Shown here piece after piece: positions 18,078 to 25,569 of a stretch of DNA of 64,000 nt. The stretch spans positions 1 to 64,000 of the forward strand of contig JAISVR010000005.1 in assembly GCA_031271465.1 (NCBI GenBank). The letters run 5' to 3'. Made by a program: the position numbers and the translations under genes. This DNA comes from Prevotellaceae bacterium. Its GTDB lineage: Bacteria > Bacteroidota > Bacteroidia > Bacteroidales > Paludibacteraceae. The notes beneath the pieces were generated by a model. The model ran no database searches, was not told the origin of the DNA, and saw only the letters and a list, made by a program, of their open reading frames with translations. The stretch's first letter is position 1; each line of letters begins with the position of its first letter.

Positions 18078-19133
18078 TTAGCGGAGTTTAATTTCGTCGC
18101 CGGCATTCACCTGTCTGCCATACACAATGTTGTTCAAGCGATAAAGTGCCCGTACACGGATACCTTTTTTCTGCGAAATCTGATATACCGTTTCGCCCTC
18201 CTGCACGGTGTAGAAATCTTCGTTGCCGCGCTTTTTCTTTTTTGTCAGAAAAACAATATCGCCAGCTTGCGGATTGTTGCCGTATTGCACCTCGTTTGCC
18301 CGCAACAATTCACCTTCGTACATGCCAAATTCGTCGGCAATCGAAGCGTAGGTATCGCCTTCGAGGGCAATAACGCAACGCACGCCGTTGATTTTCTGTA
18401 CATCATGACTGCGATAAGCAGTAATTTCGGCAATAGCAGGCACCGAATCGGTGAACACTTTATTCAGCTCGGCTTCTGTTTTGCTTGGCGCTTTGGTGTT
18501 TTTCCCGAAAAGAAAAGCAAACAGCGATTTCTTTTTCGGCTTTTCAACGGCAACATCTGTTTGTTTGGCAACAGTGTTTACGGTATCCGTCTTTGCTTTT
18601 CCTTTTGCGGCGGTAGCGGCAGCTTTGGGGTCGTCGTAAGCGTGAAGATTGTAATCTTCGATAATTTTTATCAATCGCGAAGGATAGGCGGGGTCGGTAG
18701 CATAGCCGGCAGCTTTCAGCCCTTTTGCCCAGCCTTTATAGTCGGTATTTGGGAGGGCAAACAGCGAAGCATAGCGTGAATTATCGACCAAAAAGCGCGA
18801 ATGGTCTTCGTACGATTCGAGAGCCGTTGCATAGTGGCGGAAGCACTCCTGTTTTGCATCATCATCGTGATAAATAGCTTTTCCCGTCCAGTTTTTTTTA
18901 CATTTTATACCGAAATGGTTGTTTGCCTCTGTTGCCAGGCGGCTTTTTCCGGCACCCGATTCGAGTAAACCCTGTGCCAGCGTGATGCTTGCCGGAATAC
19001 CATATTCGGTCATTTCGCGTATGGCAATATCCTTGTATTGTGCAATATAGTCGATATACTGTTTGTTTTGACCCTGTGCTAAAAGGCTTGTAGCAATAAA
19101 AAACAGGAGGAGAGGAGAGAGGATTTTTTTCAT
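18078..19133 (-). CDS. Glucosaminidase (FlgJ/LytG type) with two LysM domains
   Basis: 351 residues, signal peptide about 1-19. Residues about 25-165 form a GH73 N-acetylglucosaminidase (YGIPASITLAQGLLESGAGK with catalytic Glu, NNHFGIKCKKNWTG, YATALESYEDHSRFL). A Lys/Ala linker (about 170-240) joins two C-terminal LysM modules (VIALEGDTYASIADEFGMYE and YTVQEGETVYQISQKKGI). It would cut peptidoglycan in the periplasm while held on the glycan by LysM. First gene of a minus-strand run with DUF721 and the HEAT-like gene. Confidence 0.9.
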   Translation of the reverse strand: MKKILSPLLLFFIATSLLAQGQNKQYIDYIAQYKDIAIREMTEYGIPASITLAQGLLESGAGKSRLATEANNHFGIKCKKNWTGKAIYHDDDAKQECFRHYATALESYEDHSRFLVDNSRYASLFALPNTDYKGWAKGLKAAGYATDPAYPSRLIKIIEDYNLHAYDDPKAAATAAKGKAKTDTVNTVAKQTDVAVEKPKKKSLFAFLFGKNTKAPSKTEAELNKVFTDSVPAIAEITAYRSHDVQKINGVRCVIALEGDTYASIADEFGMYEGELLRANEVQYGNNPQAGDIVFLTKKKKRGNEDFYTVQEGETVYQISQKKGIRVRALYRLNNIVYGRQVNAGDEIKLR

Positions 19134-19158
19134 TGTTATTGAATGAATATAGATTGAT

Positions 19159-19575
19159 TTAGGGCTGATAAGTTAACCAATATTCTCGAGGGTTTACGAT
19201 TAGAGTGTTTTTATAGGTTGGAATTGTAAAATCATTTACATTACCGGTGATTATATAATCAGCTAAGCAAGTATCGGCGAGTTCTAATATCATATTGTCA
19301 TCTTTGTCCGATAACAAATCAACTACAATCCGTGGCGAATATATAATGGATTTTGCTTCAATATCTACCAATAAAGCTTCCGCTCTGGCAACGAAATCGG
19401 GGTAGATAGTAAATTTGGGTCGGCGTAATACCTCGTAATATTCAACCATAAGTTTCTCGGATACACACAACTTAACTTTGTCTTCAATAAAAAGTTCATT
19501 TACAATTTTGAAAGGAAAATTGTTTTGAATCAAAGCCGAAACCAGTACATTAGTATCAAGAATGAGTTTTTGCAT
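19159..19575 (-). CDS. PIN-domain toxin of a toxin-antitoxin pair
   Basis: 138 residues. Acidic residues of the PIN RNase site are visible: LILDTNVLVSALIQ (Asp7), VEYYEVLRRPKF (Glu), DKDDNMILELA (Asp) and ADYIITGNVNDF (Asp). It belongs to the 'putative toxin-antitoxin system toxin component, PIN family'. Its start overlaps the antitoxin stop by 20 bases, the tight arrangement expected of translational coupling. It would cleave RNA when released. The target is unknown. Confidence 0.88.
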   Translation of the reverse strand: MQKLILDTNVLVSALIQNNFPFKIVNELFIEDKVKLCVSEKLMVEYYEVLRRPKFTIYPDFVARAEALLVDIEAKSIIYSPRIVVDLLSDKDDNMILELADTCLADYIITGNVNDFTIPTYKNTLIVNPREYWLTYQP

Positions 19576-19786
19576 GTTTTCTAACGGCTTTTACTTCGTT
19601 GGTAATTTCTTGCATTGTCATCGACGACAAACCATATTTTTCTGCTAAAGCTACACTACGATTCAAATTTTGACGCATCAATTGCCGACTAACAAGTTCA
19701 ATGAAATCAGTAAAGTTCAGTTGTTCACTTTTAATGCCAAACATGCCATATTCAATGTCTGATATGGTGATATTCAATGTTTTCAT
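19556..19786 (-). CDS. Antitoxin partner of the PIN toxin
   Basis: 76 residues. MKTLNITISDIEYGMFGIK at the start has the beta-strand-then-helix look of a dimerising DNA-binding antitoxin, followed by a helical Lys-rich tail (MTMQEITNEVKAVRKHAK) suited to wrap the toxin. I cannot name the family with certainty. It is the first gene of the pair and a promoter-like TACTTTTG lies about 47 bases upstream. Confidence 0.75.
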   Translation of the reverse strand: MKTLNITISDIEYGMFGIKSEQLNFTDFIELVSRQLMRQNLNRSVALAEKYGLSSMTMQEITNEVKAVRKHAKTHS

Positions 19787-19832
19787 ATCTTTTTACTTAT
19801 TGTTATTGATAATACATTAAGATAACCAGCAA

Positions 19833-19840
19833 CAAAAGTA
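19833..19840 (-). promoter_or_regulatory. -7 element of the toxin-antitoxin promoter
   Basis: Minus-strand TACTTTTG (19840 to 19833), with CTTG as a weak -33 about 20 bases further upstream (19864-19861). Confidence 0.5.
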
Positions 19841-19968
19841 GAATAAATTTGTTGCCATTGCAAGCGGCTTGAGAAATTTTATGCCTTTGCAGCTTAAAAA
19901 TAAGCTTAGCATAAATCTCCCGCCAACAAATATTTTTTCAATGATTTCGTAAAAAAATTGCAATTGCA

Positions 19969-19999
19969 TTTGTTTTTTTTGAAATAGCTATTACCTTTG
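19969..19999 (+). promoter_or_regulatory. Promoter of the Ala/Pro-rich lipoprotein gene
   Basis: TTTG at 19969-19972 and TACCTTTG at 19992-19999 with exactly 19 bases between. The start codon chosen (20045) lies 45 bases downstream; the upstream in-frame start at 19997 overlaps this promoter and is therefore not used. Confidence 0.75.
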
Positions 20000-20044
20000 C
20001 TGCTTCATTTTTTAAATTATTTAAAAACATTAATCGTTACAAAC

Positions 20045-20410
20045 ATGAAAAAAATCAGTGTTATTGCCGTTTCGGCAATTTTGTTTGGAGCTTTGCTAAT
20101 GTCGTGTGGCAAGAAAGCCGAAACTCCTCAGGAAGACACAATTGTTGTCGATAGCGTGATTGTTGTTGACTCTATTGTGGAAGAACATGTAGTTTTAGAA
20201 GAAGCTCCCGCAGCAGCTCCGGCTCCTGCCAAAAAAGCAACAGTAAAAAAAGAAGAAGCTAAACCGGCTCCCGTTCAGGAAGAAGCACCCGCTCCTGCTG
20301 TAGTTGAAGAGCCTGCTCCTGCACCTGCTCCAATGACTCCCGAAGAAAAGAAAGCTGCTTTGAAAGCTCAAAAATTAGCAGAGAAGAAAGCAGCTGGTAG
20401 TGTTCAGTAA
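20045..20410 (+). CDS. Small Ala/Pro/Glu/Lys-rich lipoprotein
   Basis: 121 residues from ATG 20045. A lipoprotein signal (MKKISVIAVSAILFGALLMSC) ends at Cys21. The rest is low complexity: acidic VVDSVIVVDSIVEEHVV, then Ala-Pro runs (EEAPAAAPAPAKKA, EEAPAPAVVEEPAPAPAP) broken by Lys/Glu stretches, and a helical Lys tail (EEKKAALKAQKLAEKKAAG). The composition resembles an extended spacer across the periplasm, as in TonB, but no partner-binding domain is seen. Possibly a cell-wall or envelope spacer; function unknown. Confidence 0.7.
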   Translation: MKKISVIAVSAILFGALLMSCGKKAETPQEDTIVVDSVIVVDSIVEEHVVLEEAPAAAPAPAKKATVKKEEAKPAPVQEEAPAPAVVEEPAPAPAPMTPEEKKAALKAQKLAEKKAAGSVQ

Positions 20411-20444
20411 ATTTAATATTTATTTAATTTAATATTTAGAAATT

Positions 20445-20807
20445 ATGAAAAAGTTTATTTTTGCAATGTTTGTAGCTTTGGTTGCTACTATTTCTTTCAC
20501 ATCTTGTGATGATACTGAGAAGATGTCTGACAATGAATTGTCAGGGAAACTTCTTGAATATTCTGTTTTTAAAGGTTTAGAAGGTGAAGACGCTGCGACA
20601 TTGACTCTACTTTCTGCGACAACCTATAAACTTGTTTATGACGACTTAGGTTCGTATTCAGAAGGAACATGGGAAGTGATTGACGGTCAACTTATCTTGA
20701 CGGGTCAAGATGGTCAAAATCCTAACGGTATTGGTGAAATTGCCAAAGAAGGCAAAAAACTTTCTATTGCTTCAGGCTCTTTAATTTTTGAATTGGAAAA
20801 ACAATAA
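20445..20807 (+). CDS. Small lipoprotein, lipocalin-like
   Basis: 120 residues. Signal MKKFIFAMFVALVATISFTSC with a lipobox Cys. The core YKLVYDDLGSYSEGTWEVIDGQLILTG and GKKLSIASGSLIFELEK matches the short beta-rich pattern (gain-of-tyrosine/GTW) of small lipocalin-like Bacteroidota proteins. It follows the Ala/Pro-rich lipoprotein by 34 bases and is followed by a strong terminator, so the pair form one transcript. Function unknown. Confidence 0.7.
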   Translation: MKKFIFAMFVALVATISFTSCDDTEKMSDNELSGKLLEYSVFKGLEGEDAATLTLLSATTYKLVYDDLGSYSEGTWEVIDGQLILTGQDGQNPNGIGEIAKEGKKLSIASGSLIFELEKQ

Positions 20808-20826
20808 TTGTTATAATTGAACAAAC

Positions 20827-20858
20827 AAAAAAGCCCCCATTCATTTGGGGGCTTTTTT
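20827..20858 (+). terminator. Strong terminator, symmetric
   Basis: AAAAAAGCCCCC (20827-20838) pairs with GGGGGCTTTTTT (20847-20858) around an 8-base loop. The 3' T-run overlaps the -33 TTTG of the next promoter. Confidence 0.92.
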
Positions 20859-20884
20859 GTAAAATGAATATTTAGTTATCTTTG
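20856..20884 (+). promoter_or_regulatory. Promoter of the FGE-like gene, overlapping a terminator
   Basis: TTTG at 20856-20859, spacing 17, TATCTTTG at 20877-20884. The -33 is built from the terminator's T-run. The TTG at 20882, which opens a longer frame, lies inside the -7 element and is excluded as a start. Confidence 0.6.
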
Positions 20885-20908
20885 CGGGGAAAATTAAATT
20901 TATTTACG

Positions 20909-21658
20909 ATGAAAAAAACTATAGTATTAATTATTGCACTTACAAGTGTGTTGGCTTATGCTCAGCAGTCGAATAACAATCTTAATATTGAAATGGTATT
21001 TGTCGAGGGCGGGTTGTTCAACCGTGGTTGTGCCGATACAATCGGTTTGGGCAATGGTTGCGATGAAGACGAACGCTTTCCGCACCGGGTTTCGTTGAGC
21101 AGTTATCACATTGGTAAATATCAAGTTACGCAGGCGCAATGGCAAGCTGTGATGAGCAATAATCCTTCGCATTTCAAAGGCGATAATTTGCCGGTGGAAA
21201 GTGTTACCTGGTTCGAAGTGCAGGAGTTTATCCAAAAACTGAATGCGCTGACCGGTAAAAACTATCGCTTGCCTACCGAGGCTGAATGGGAATTTGCTGC
21301 GCGAGGTGGCGTAAAAAGTCAGGGGTTTGAATACAGCGGCAGCAATACAAACAGCGAGGTGGGTTGGATACTCGAAAACAGCGGTGGACGCACGCATCCT
21401 GTTGGCGAAAAGCCCGGCAATGAGCTTGGATTGCACGATATGACCGGTAATGTGCGCGAATGGACAAACGATTGGTATGCGATAGACTATTATGCTCATT
21501 CGCCCGAAAAAAATCCGCAGGGACCTGCCTTTGGCACGGCTCGGGTAATGAAAGGCGGCAGCTATAGCAGCAAGCGCAAAGGCAGTCGTTCGGCTAATCG
21601 TAACAGCAATCCGCCCGATGCCCGCAGTGTACACAATGGTTTCCGTTTGGCGTATTGA
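20909..21658 (+). CDS. Formylglycine-generating-enzyme-like (SUMF1) protein
   Basis: 249 residues from ATG 20909; signal peptide about 1-18 (ending LAYAQQ). The FGE-sulfatase domain is complete: MVFVEGGLFNRGC, the VTQAQWQAVM block, the hallmark RLPTEAEWEFAARGG, GNVREWTNDWY and VMKGGSYSS, ending SNPPDARSVHNGFRLAY. The active-site cysteine pair of true sulfatase-activating enzymes is not evident near the C-terminus, and no sulfatase gene is nearby, so a non-sulfatase role for this exported protein is likely. It has its own promoter and ends at a repeat element. Confidence 0.85.
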   Translation: MKKTIVLIIALTSVLAYAQQSNNNLNIEMVFVEGGLFNRGCADTIGLGNGCDEDERFPHRVSLSSYHIGKYQVTQAQWQAVMSNNPSHFKGDNLPVESVTWFEVQEFIQKLNALTGKNYRLPTEAEWEFAARGGVKSQGFEYSGSNTNSEVGWILENSGGRTHPVGEKPGNELGLHDMTGNVREWTNDWYAIDYYAHSPEKNPQGPAFGTARVMKGGSYSSKRKGSRSANRNSNPPDARSVHNGFRLAY

Positions 21659-21702
21659 CGAGCACGGAAAATCTTTCGGACTTTATCCCTTTTAGGCGTG
21701 TC

Positions 21703-21781
21703 CGTCATTGCGAGGAGGAACGACGAAGCAATCTAATGATGCGATTGGGTTTCTGAGATTGCTTCGTTCCTCGCAATGACG
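21703..21781. repeat. REP-like inverted repeat (GTCATTGCGAGG family)
   Basis: CGTCATTGCGAGGAGG and AACGACGAAGCAATC on the left; GATTGCTTCGTTCCTCGCAATGACG on the right, near-perfect arms around a roughly 25-base spacer. This is the cleanest copy of the family in the window. Confidence 0.9.
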
Positions 21782-21847
21782 GGCATCCCTAAATCTGATA
21801 TTATTTTAAAAAAGCAGAGTGAAGAGTTTTCTTCGCTCTGTTTTGTT

Positions 21848-21876
21848 TTTGTGCTGCAGGGAAAATACTACCTTTG
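21848..21876 (+). promoter_or_regulatory. Promoter of the TonB-dependent receptor gene
   Basis: TTTG at 21848-21851, 17 bases, TACCTTTG at 21869-21876. It predicts a leader of about 90 bases before the receptor start. Confidence 0.6.
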
Positions 21877-21879
21877 CCC

Positions 21880-21944
21880 GCGTTTTTCGGTAACGAGTCG
21901 GTGGTTGAGAGTTGCAAGCTATTGTCCCGTTAGTTGATAAACGC
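21880..21944 (+). promoter_or_regulatory. Candidate structured leader of the receptor mRNA
   Basis: Two nested stems share one axis: GCGTTT (21880-21885) with AAACGC (21939-21944), and inside it TAACG (21891-21895) with CGTTA (21928-21932). The enclosed loop is GTCGGTGGTTGAGAG and TTGCAAGCTATTG. It begins right at the predicted transcription start. It does not show the conserved B12 box, so it is not a normal cobalamin riboswitch. Confidence 0.4.
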
Positions 21945-21974
21945 AATAAATATTAATTTTAAAATTTTAGAAAA

Positions 21975-24014
21975 ATGAGAAATCAAAAATTTTGTTTCCG
22001 CCATTTTACGCGGAAGGGTTACGGCATTTTTGCCTCGCTCGGAAAAGAGATTAAAATCGGGGTGCTCGCAGCGACTTGCTCCTTAGTAGTAATGGTACCG
22101 CAAAAAGGCTTTGCAAATACGCCAAGTGATACAACGCAAGCTATGAAGTTGGACGAGGTTGAGGTCGTCGCCGAGCGACCGGAGCTGTTTGCCGATTTAC
22201 TACGAGCTACTACCGTGTTGAACCGCGAAGAGATAGAGGCTGCGCCGGTACAGAATTTACAGGATTTGCTTGAGTTTACCGGTGCTGTTGATATTCGTCA
22301 GCGTGGAGTAAACGGCGCGCAGGCAGATATCAGTTTACGCGGCTCGAGTGCCGACCAGGTACTGGTTTTGCTGAACGGAATTAACATTACTGATGTGCAA
22401 ACGGGGCACTATAATCTTAATATTCCGGTCGACCTTTCGGCGGTAGAGCGTATTGAAATTTTACAGGGGAGCGGCTCGCGTATGCTGGGTACGGCTGCTT
22501 TCGGAGGGGCAATAAATATTGTTACCGGTACCGAAAAGCGCAGTGGGGTAAATCTCGGTGTTGCTACGGGTGAATATGGCTACTCATACCAAAATGCTAA
22601 TGCTTCTTATTGGCATACAAACGCAACGCATAGCGTTTCTACAACTTCTCTCTCTCTTTCGCGTCAGCGAAGCAGCGGCTACATTGAAAATACTGATTTT
22701 GATGCTGCTAATATTTATCTTCAACATTCTTACGACAGTAAAAAGATGGGCAAACTGCAACTGCAACTTGGTATGCAGGATAAAGGTGTGGGTGCCAATA
22801 ATTTTTACTATCCTGTGGGCTTTGGTGCAAGCGAATATGAATGGGGGCGTACTTTTCTCGCTACATTGAGCTGGCGTAAAGCTTTTTCGGATAAAATCGG
22901 GATTGCTGCACAGGCGTATTGGCGCGAACTGAATAACCGTTACGAGGCTTACCGGGATTTTATCAATGCTCCTGTTTCGTATACGGAGCATAATTATCAC
23001 CGCACCGACCTCACCGGCGGTCAATTGAAACTGGAACGCCGCTCGGCGCACGATAAAACTACCGTTGGGGTGGATATTCGCAACGAGCATATTTTGAGTA
23101 CCAAGCTCGGCGACCCGCTTGCTTCTTCGCGTCCTGTACTTTTTGCTCCCGATAGTATTTGTTTTGCTTTTGGTAAAAATCGTTTACAGACAACGGTTTT
23201 TACTGATGAAGTGCTCTATCTCGGCAAACTTACCTTTGCGGCGGGTATTGCGTTGAACTACAGCGGCGATTATGGAACGAATTTCAGCGGTGGAATAGAT
23301 GTGGATTATCGTTTTTCCAACGCTTTGTCGTTGTTTTGCAACGCAAATCGTGCATTTCGTTTTCCTACTTTTACCGACTTGTATTACAGCACCGATGAAA
23401 GTCATACTGCCGACCCTAATTTGAAGCCCGAACATGCTACTACGCTCGAAGCTGGTGCAAAATATAACAAGGGAGGATTTCGGTTGAAAACCGATGTGTA
23501 TTACCGTATTGGTACGGATATTATTGATTGGATGCGTCCTTTTGCTTCGGCGGAAAATCCGTCTCCGAAATGGCAGGGTGCACAGGGCGACATCAATACC
23601 TTGGGTGCCGATGTTGCACTGAGATACGATTTCCGGAAAAGTTTTTTGAAGAATGCCGGGTTTTCTTACTCGTTTATAACACAGGATAAGGACCAAATTG
23701 CGGGCTACGATTCGCGCTATGCGATGGATTACCTGCGGCACAAAATTGTATTTGAATTGCAACACTGGTTGTATAAAAACCTTAGCTTGCATTGGAATGT
23801 TTTGTGGCAAGACCGCAACGGCGACTATACGCTTAATGAGCAGCGGAAAGAATATAAGCCCTTTTTTCTGTTCGATGCCCGTTTGGCGTGGGATAGCGAG
23901 CGCGTGAATGTGTTTGCCGATTTTAATAATATTTTTGATAAAGAGTATGCCGATTTTGGAGGAATTATCCAATGCGGACGGTCGATTCGTACCGGAATAC
24001 GGGTGAAACTGTAA
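21975..24014 (+). CDS. TonB-dependent outer-membrane receptor (BtuB-like)
   Basis: 679 residues. The N-terminal FRHFTRKGYGIFASLGKEIK followed by a hydrophobic stretch is the long signal seen on many Bacteroidota vitamin- and metal-type receptors. The TonB box region is about MKLDEVEVVAERPE; the plug (about 60-175) has VDIRQRGVNGAQADISLRG and VERIEILQGSGSRMLG; the 22-strand barrel follows and ends INTGIRVKL-like with a final aromatic-poor strand. It is one of the compact, BtuB-sized receptors rather than a SusC, and no SusD gene is adjacent. Substrate could be cobalamin or another cofactor; this is inferred from size and start type only. Confidence 0.88.
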   Translation: MRNQKFCFRHFTRKGYGIFASLGKEIKIGVLAATCSLVVMVPQKGFANTPSDTTQAMKLDEVEVVAERPELFADLLRATTVLNREEIEAAPVQNLQDLLEFTGAVDIRQRGVNGAQADISLRGSSADQVLVLLNGINITDVQTGHYNLNIPVDLSAVERIEILQGSGSRMLGTAAFGGAINIVTGTEKRSGVNLGVATGEYGYSYQNANASYWHTNATHSVSTTSLSLSRQRSSGYIENTDFDAANIYLQHSYDSKKMGKLQLQLGMQDKGVGANNFYYPVGFGASEYEWGRTFLATLSWRKAFSDKIGIAAQAYWRELNNRYEAYRDFINAPVSYTEHNYHRTDLTGGQLKLERRSAHDKTTVGVDIRNEHILSTKLGDPLASSRPVLFAPDSICFAFGKNRLQTTVFTDEVLYLGKLTFAAGIALNYSGDYGTNFSGGIDVDYRFSNALSLFCNANRAFRFPTFTDLYYSTDESHTADPNLKPEHATTLEAGAKYNKGGFRLKTDVYYRIGTDIIDWMRPFASAENPSPKWQGAQGDINTLGADVALRYDFRKSFLKNAGFSYSFITQDKDQIAGYDSRYAMDYLRHKIVFELQHWLYKNLSLHWNVLWQDRNGDYTLNEQRKEYKPFFLFDARLAWDSERVNVFADFNNIFDKEYADFGGIIQCGRSIRTGIRVKL

Positions 24015-24040
24015 TACTTTTACTAAAAATCTAAAAAAAG

Positions 24041-24077
24041 AAAGAGAGCTATCCGCTGCGGATAAGCTCTCTTTTTT
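24041..24077 (+). terminator. Bidirectional terminator
   Basis: AAAGAGAGCT-ATCCG pairs with CGGAT-A-AGCTCTCTTT around a CTG loop, with one bulged base and T-run. It serves the receptor gene and, read on the minus strand, the converging nitroreductase gene. Confidence 0.88.
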
Positions 24078-24084
24078 CCATCTG

Positions 24085-24615
24085 TTAGAATTTCTCTTCG
24101 TGTATTTTCTCGTATTGCAGTTTTTCCCAGTCGAAAGGCTTGCGTTCTTCGTCCTTGTAGCCGATAGCTACGATGCAGAGCACCCCCAGATTGTCCGGCA
24201 GGTTGAGCAGGGCGCGTACATTGTCTTCGCACAGCGATCCGTCGTTGCGTTTGCGCCCGCGGCATTGCATCCAGCACGAACTCAGTCCCATGCTTTCGGC
24301 AGCAAGTTGCAGGTTGAAAGCGGCAATCGAGCAATCTTCCACCCAAGTGTTGTCGTCTTTCGCTGTATCGCTTGCTATCACAACGGCAAGCGGCGCGCGA
24401 GCTACAAATTCTCCGCCGTGCTCCTTCGTTTGCGAAAGCTTTGCAAGCATATCTTTGTTTTGCACAAAAACAAATTCCCAGTCGTTGGCATGTTTTCCGG
24501 TGGGAGAGCTGAGCAGGGCGCGTTTGAGCCATTCAATTTTTTCGCTTTCCACCGCTTGTGCCTTGAAGCGGCGAATGCTGCGGCGAGTTTTCAAAAGTTC
24601 GATAAAAGAAGTCAT
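24085..24615 (-). CDS. Nitroreductase family protein
   Basis: 176 residues. The FMN-binding pattern is clear: LLKTRRSIRRFKAQAVE, LLSSPTGKHANDWEFVFVQ, and ESMGLSSCWMQCRGR with the long insert before LCIVAIGYKDEERKP. These enzymes reduce nitro groups, quinones or flavins with NAD(P)H in the cytoplasm; the substrate is not predictable. Single gene facing the receptor gene across the bidirectional terminator. Confidence 0.9.
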   Translation of the reverse strand: MTSFIELLKTRRSIRRFKAQAVESEKIEWLKRALLSSPTGKHANDWEFVFVQNKDMLAKLSQTKEHGGEFVARAPLAVVIASDTAKDDNTWVEDCSIAAFNLQLAAESMGLSSCWMQCRGRKRNDGSLCEDNVRALLNLPDNLGVLCIVAIGYKDEERKPFDWEKLQYEKIHEEKF

Positions 24616-24666
24616 AATGTTAGAATTAAATAATTTAAGTTGATAGCTAACAGGAAAACCGCTACC

Positions 24667-24763
24667 GTCATGTCGACCAAAGCGACGAGGGACAAAGAGC
24701 GAAGTGGAAACATCTCAGAAGGCAATTCGTATCATACGATGTCTCCGCTTCGGTCGACATGAC
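24667..24763. repeat. Long inverted repeat, GTCATGTCGACC family
   Basis: GTCATGTCGACCAAAGCGAC on the left pairs with CTTCGGTCGACATGAC on the right; inner segments AAGCGAAGTGGAAACATCTC-like and GATGTCTCCGCTTC also pair. It lies between the nitroreductase and lipoprotein genes. A different family from the GTCATTGCGAGG units. Confidence 0.8.
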
Positions 24764-24786
24764 GACTGTTTTTTTGTTGATAGAAG

Positions 24787-25569
24787 TTATTCATTTTCTC
24801 CCCGAATAATTATGTGTTTAATTGTGGTATTCTTTTTAAAATTTGAAATTGTCAGCAAATTTTCTTTTCCATAATTGCTGCTGAGTCTGTAATTAAGATT
24901 ACTTAATTCTTCCCAACTGCCCATATAATCATCTGTATTCAAAACAAATTTTATAGCCGGATAAGCACTTGTGGTGAATTGAACTGCGTTTGCATCTTCT
25001 TCTATCCAGCCAATTTTAAAAACTAATTTGCCAAATTGCTTTTGTGCATCTTCCAATGTAGTACCCACACCAACACCTTCTTTGGTTTGAAACAAGTCGG
25101 AATAAATGAGTATAGAACTTATGCTGTCTTTCCAATACCATGCCTTACAGTTATCGGAAGAAACATAAAATACATCGGGATTGTTTACATGTTTCTTGCT
25201 ATCTATTTCATCATTAAACGATTCACCGTATTCAAAAACAGAAGTGCCGATAGTCAATATCCCGTCACCCAAACTAAAACCGCCGGTACAGCACCCATCT
25301 ACACAAGTAGCATAACCCTGCTTATATCTGTACTGATAGTTATTTTCTGCGAAATTTTGCCAAGAGCCGCCAATTTTAAAATATCCGGCAGCATTGTTGC
25401 TTATCAAAAATTTATTCGGGTCTTCGTCGCTAATAGCAACAGTATCGGAATAATCTTGCGGCACTACAATAATTGTATCGCTTGTTGCAGTTACCTCTTG
25501 TTTTGCCTTTTGCCTGCAGGCACTTGTTAGTAACACAAGTACAATTAGAATTAATTTAAACTGCTTCAT
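24787..25569 (-). CDS. Hypothetical lipoprotein
   Basis: 260 residues. Lipoprotein signal MKQFKLILIVLVLLTSAC with Cys18. The mature part has a Cys-rich segment (YATCVDGCCTGGFSLGDG) and WEELSNLNYRLSSNY; I do not recognise a family. Its base composition is more AT-rich than mrp. Its start overlaps the mrp stop by 4 bases, so it is translated from the same message. Function unknown. Confidence 0.65.
   Translation of the reverse strand: MKQFKLILIVLVLLTSACRQKAKQEVTATSDTIIVVPQDYSDTVAISDEDPNKFLISNNAAGYFKIGGSWQNFAENNYQYRYKQGYATCVDGCCTGGFSLGDGILTIGTSVFEYGESFNDEIDSKKHVNNPDVFYVSSDNCKAWYWKDSISSILIYSDLFQTKEGVGVGTTLEDAQKQFGKLVFKIGWIEEDANAVQFTTSAYPAIKFVLNTDDYMGSWEELSNLNYRLSSNYGKENLLTISNFKKNTTIKHIIIRGENE

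Noticed and set aside
21880..21944. Cobalamin riboswitch before the receptor
   Set aside because: The B12 box and the GCCACTG-type core are not seen and the leader is too short.
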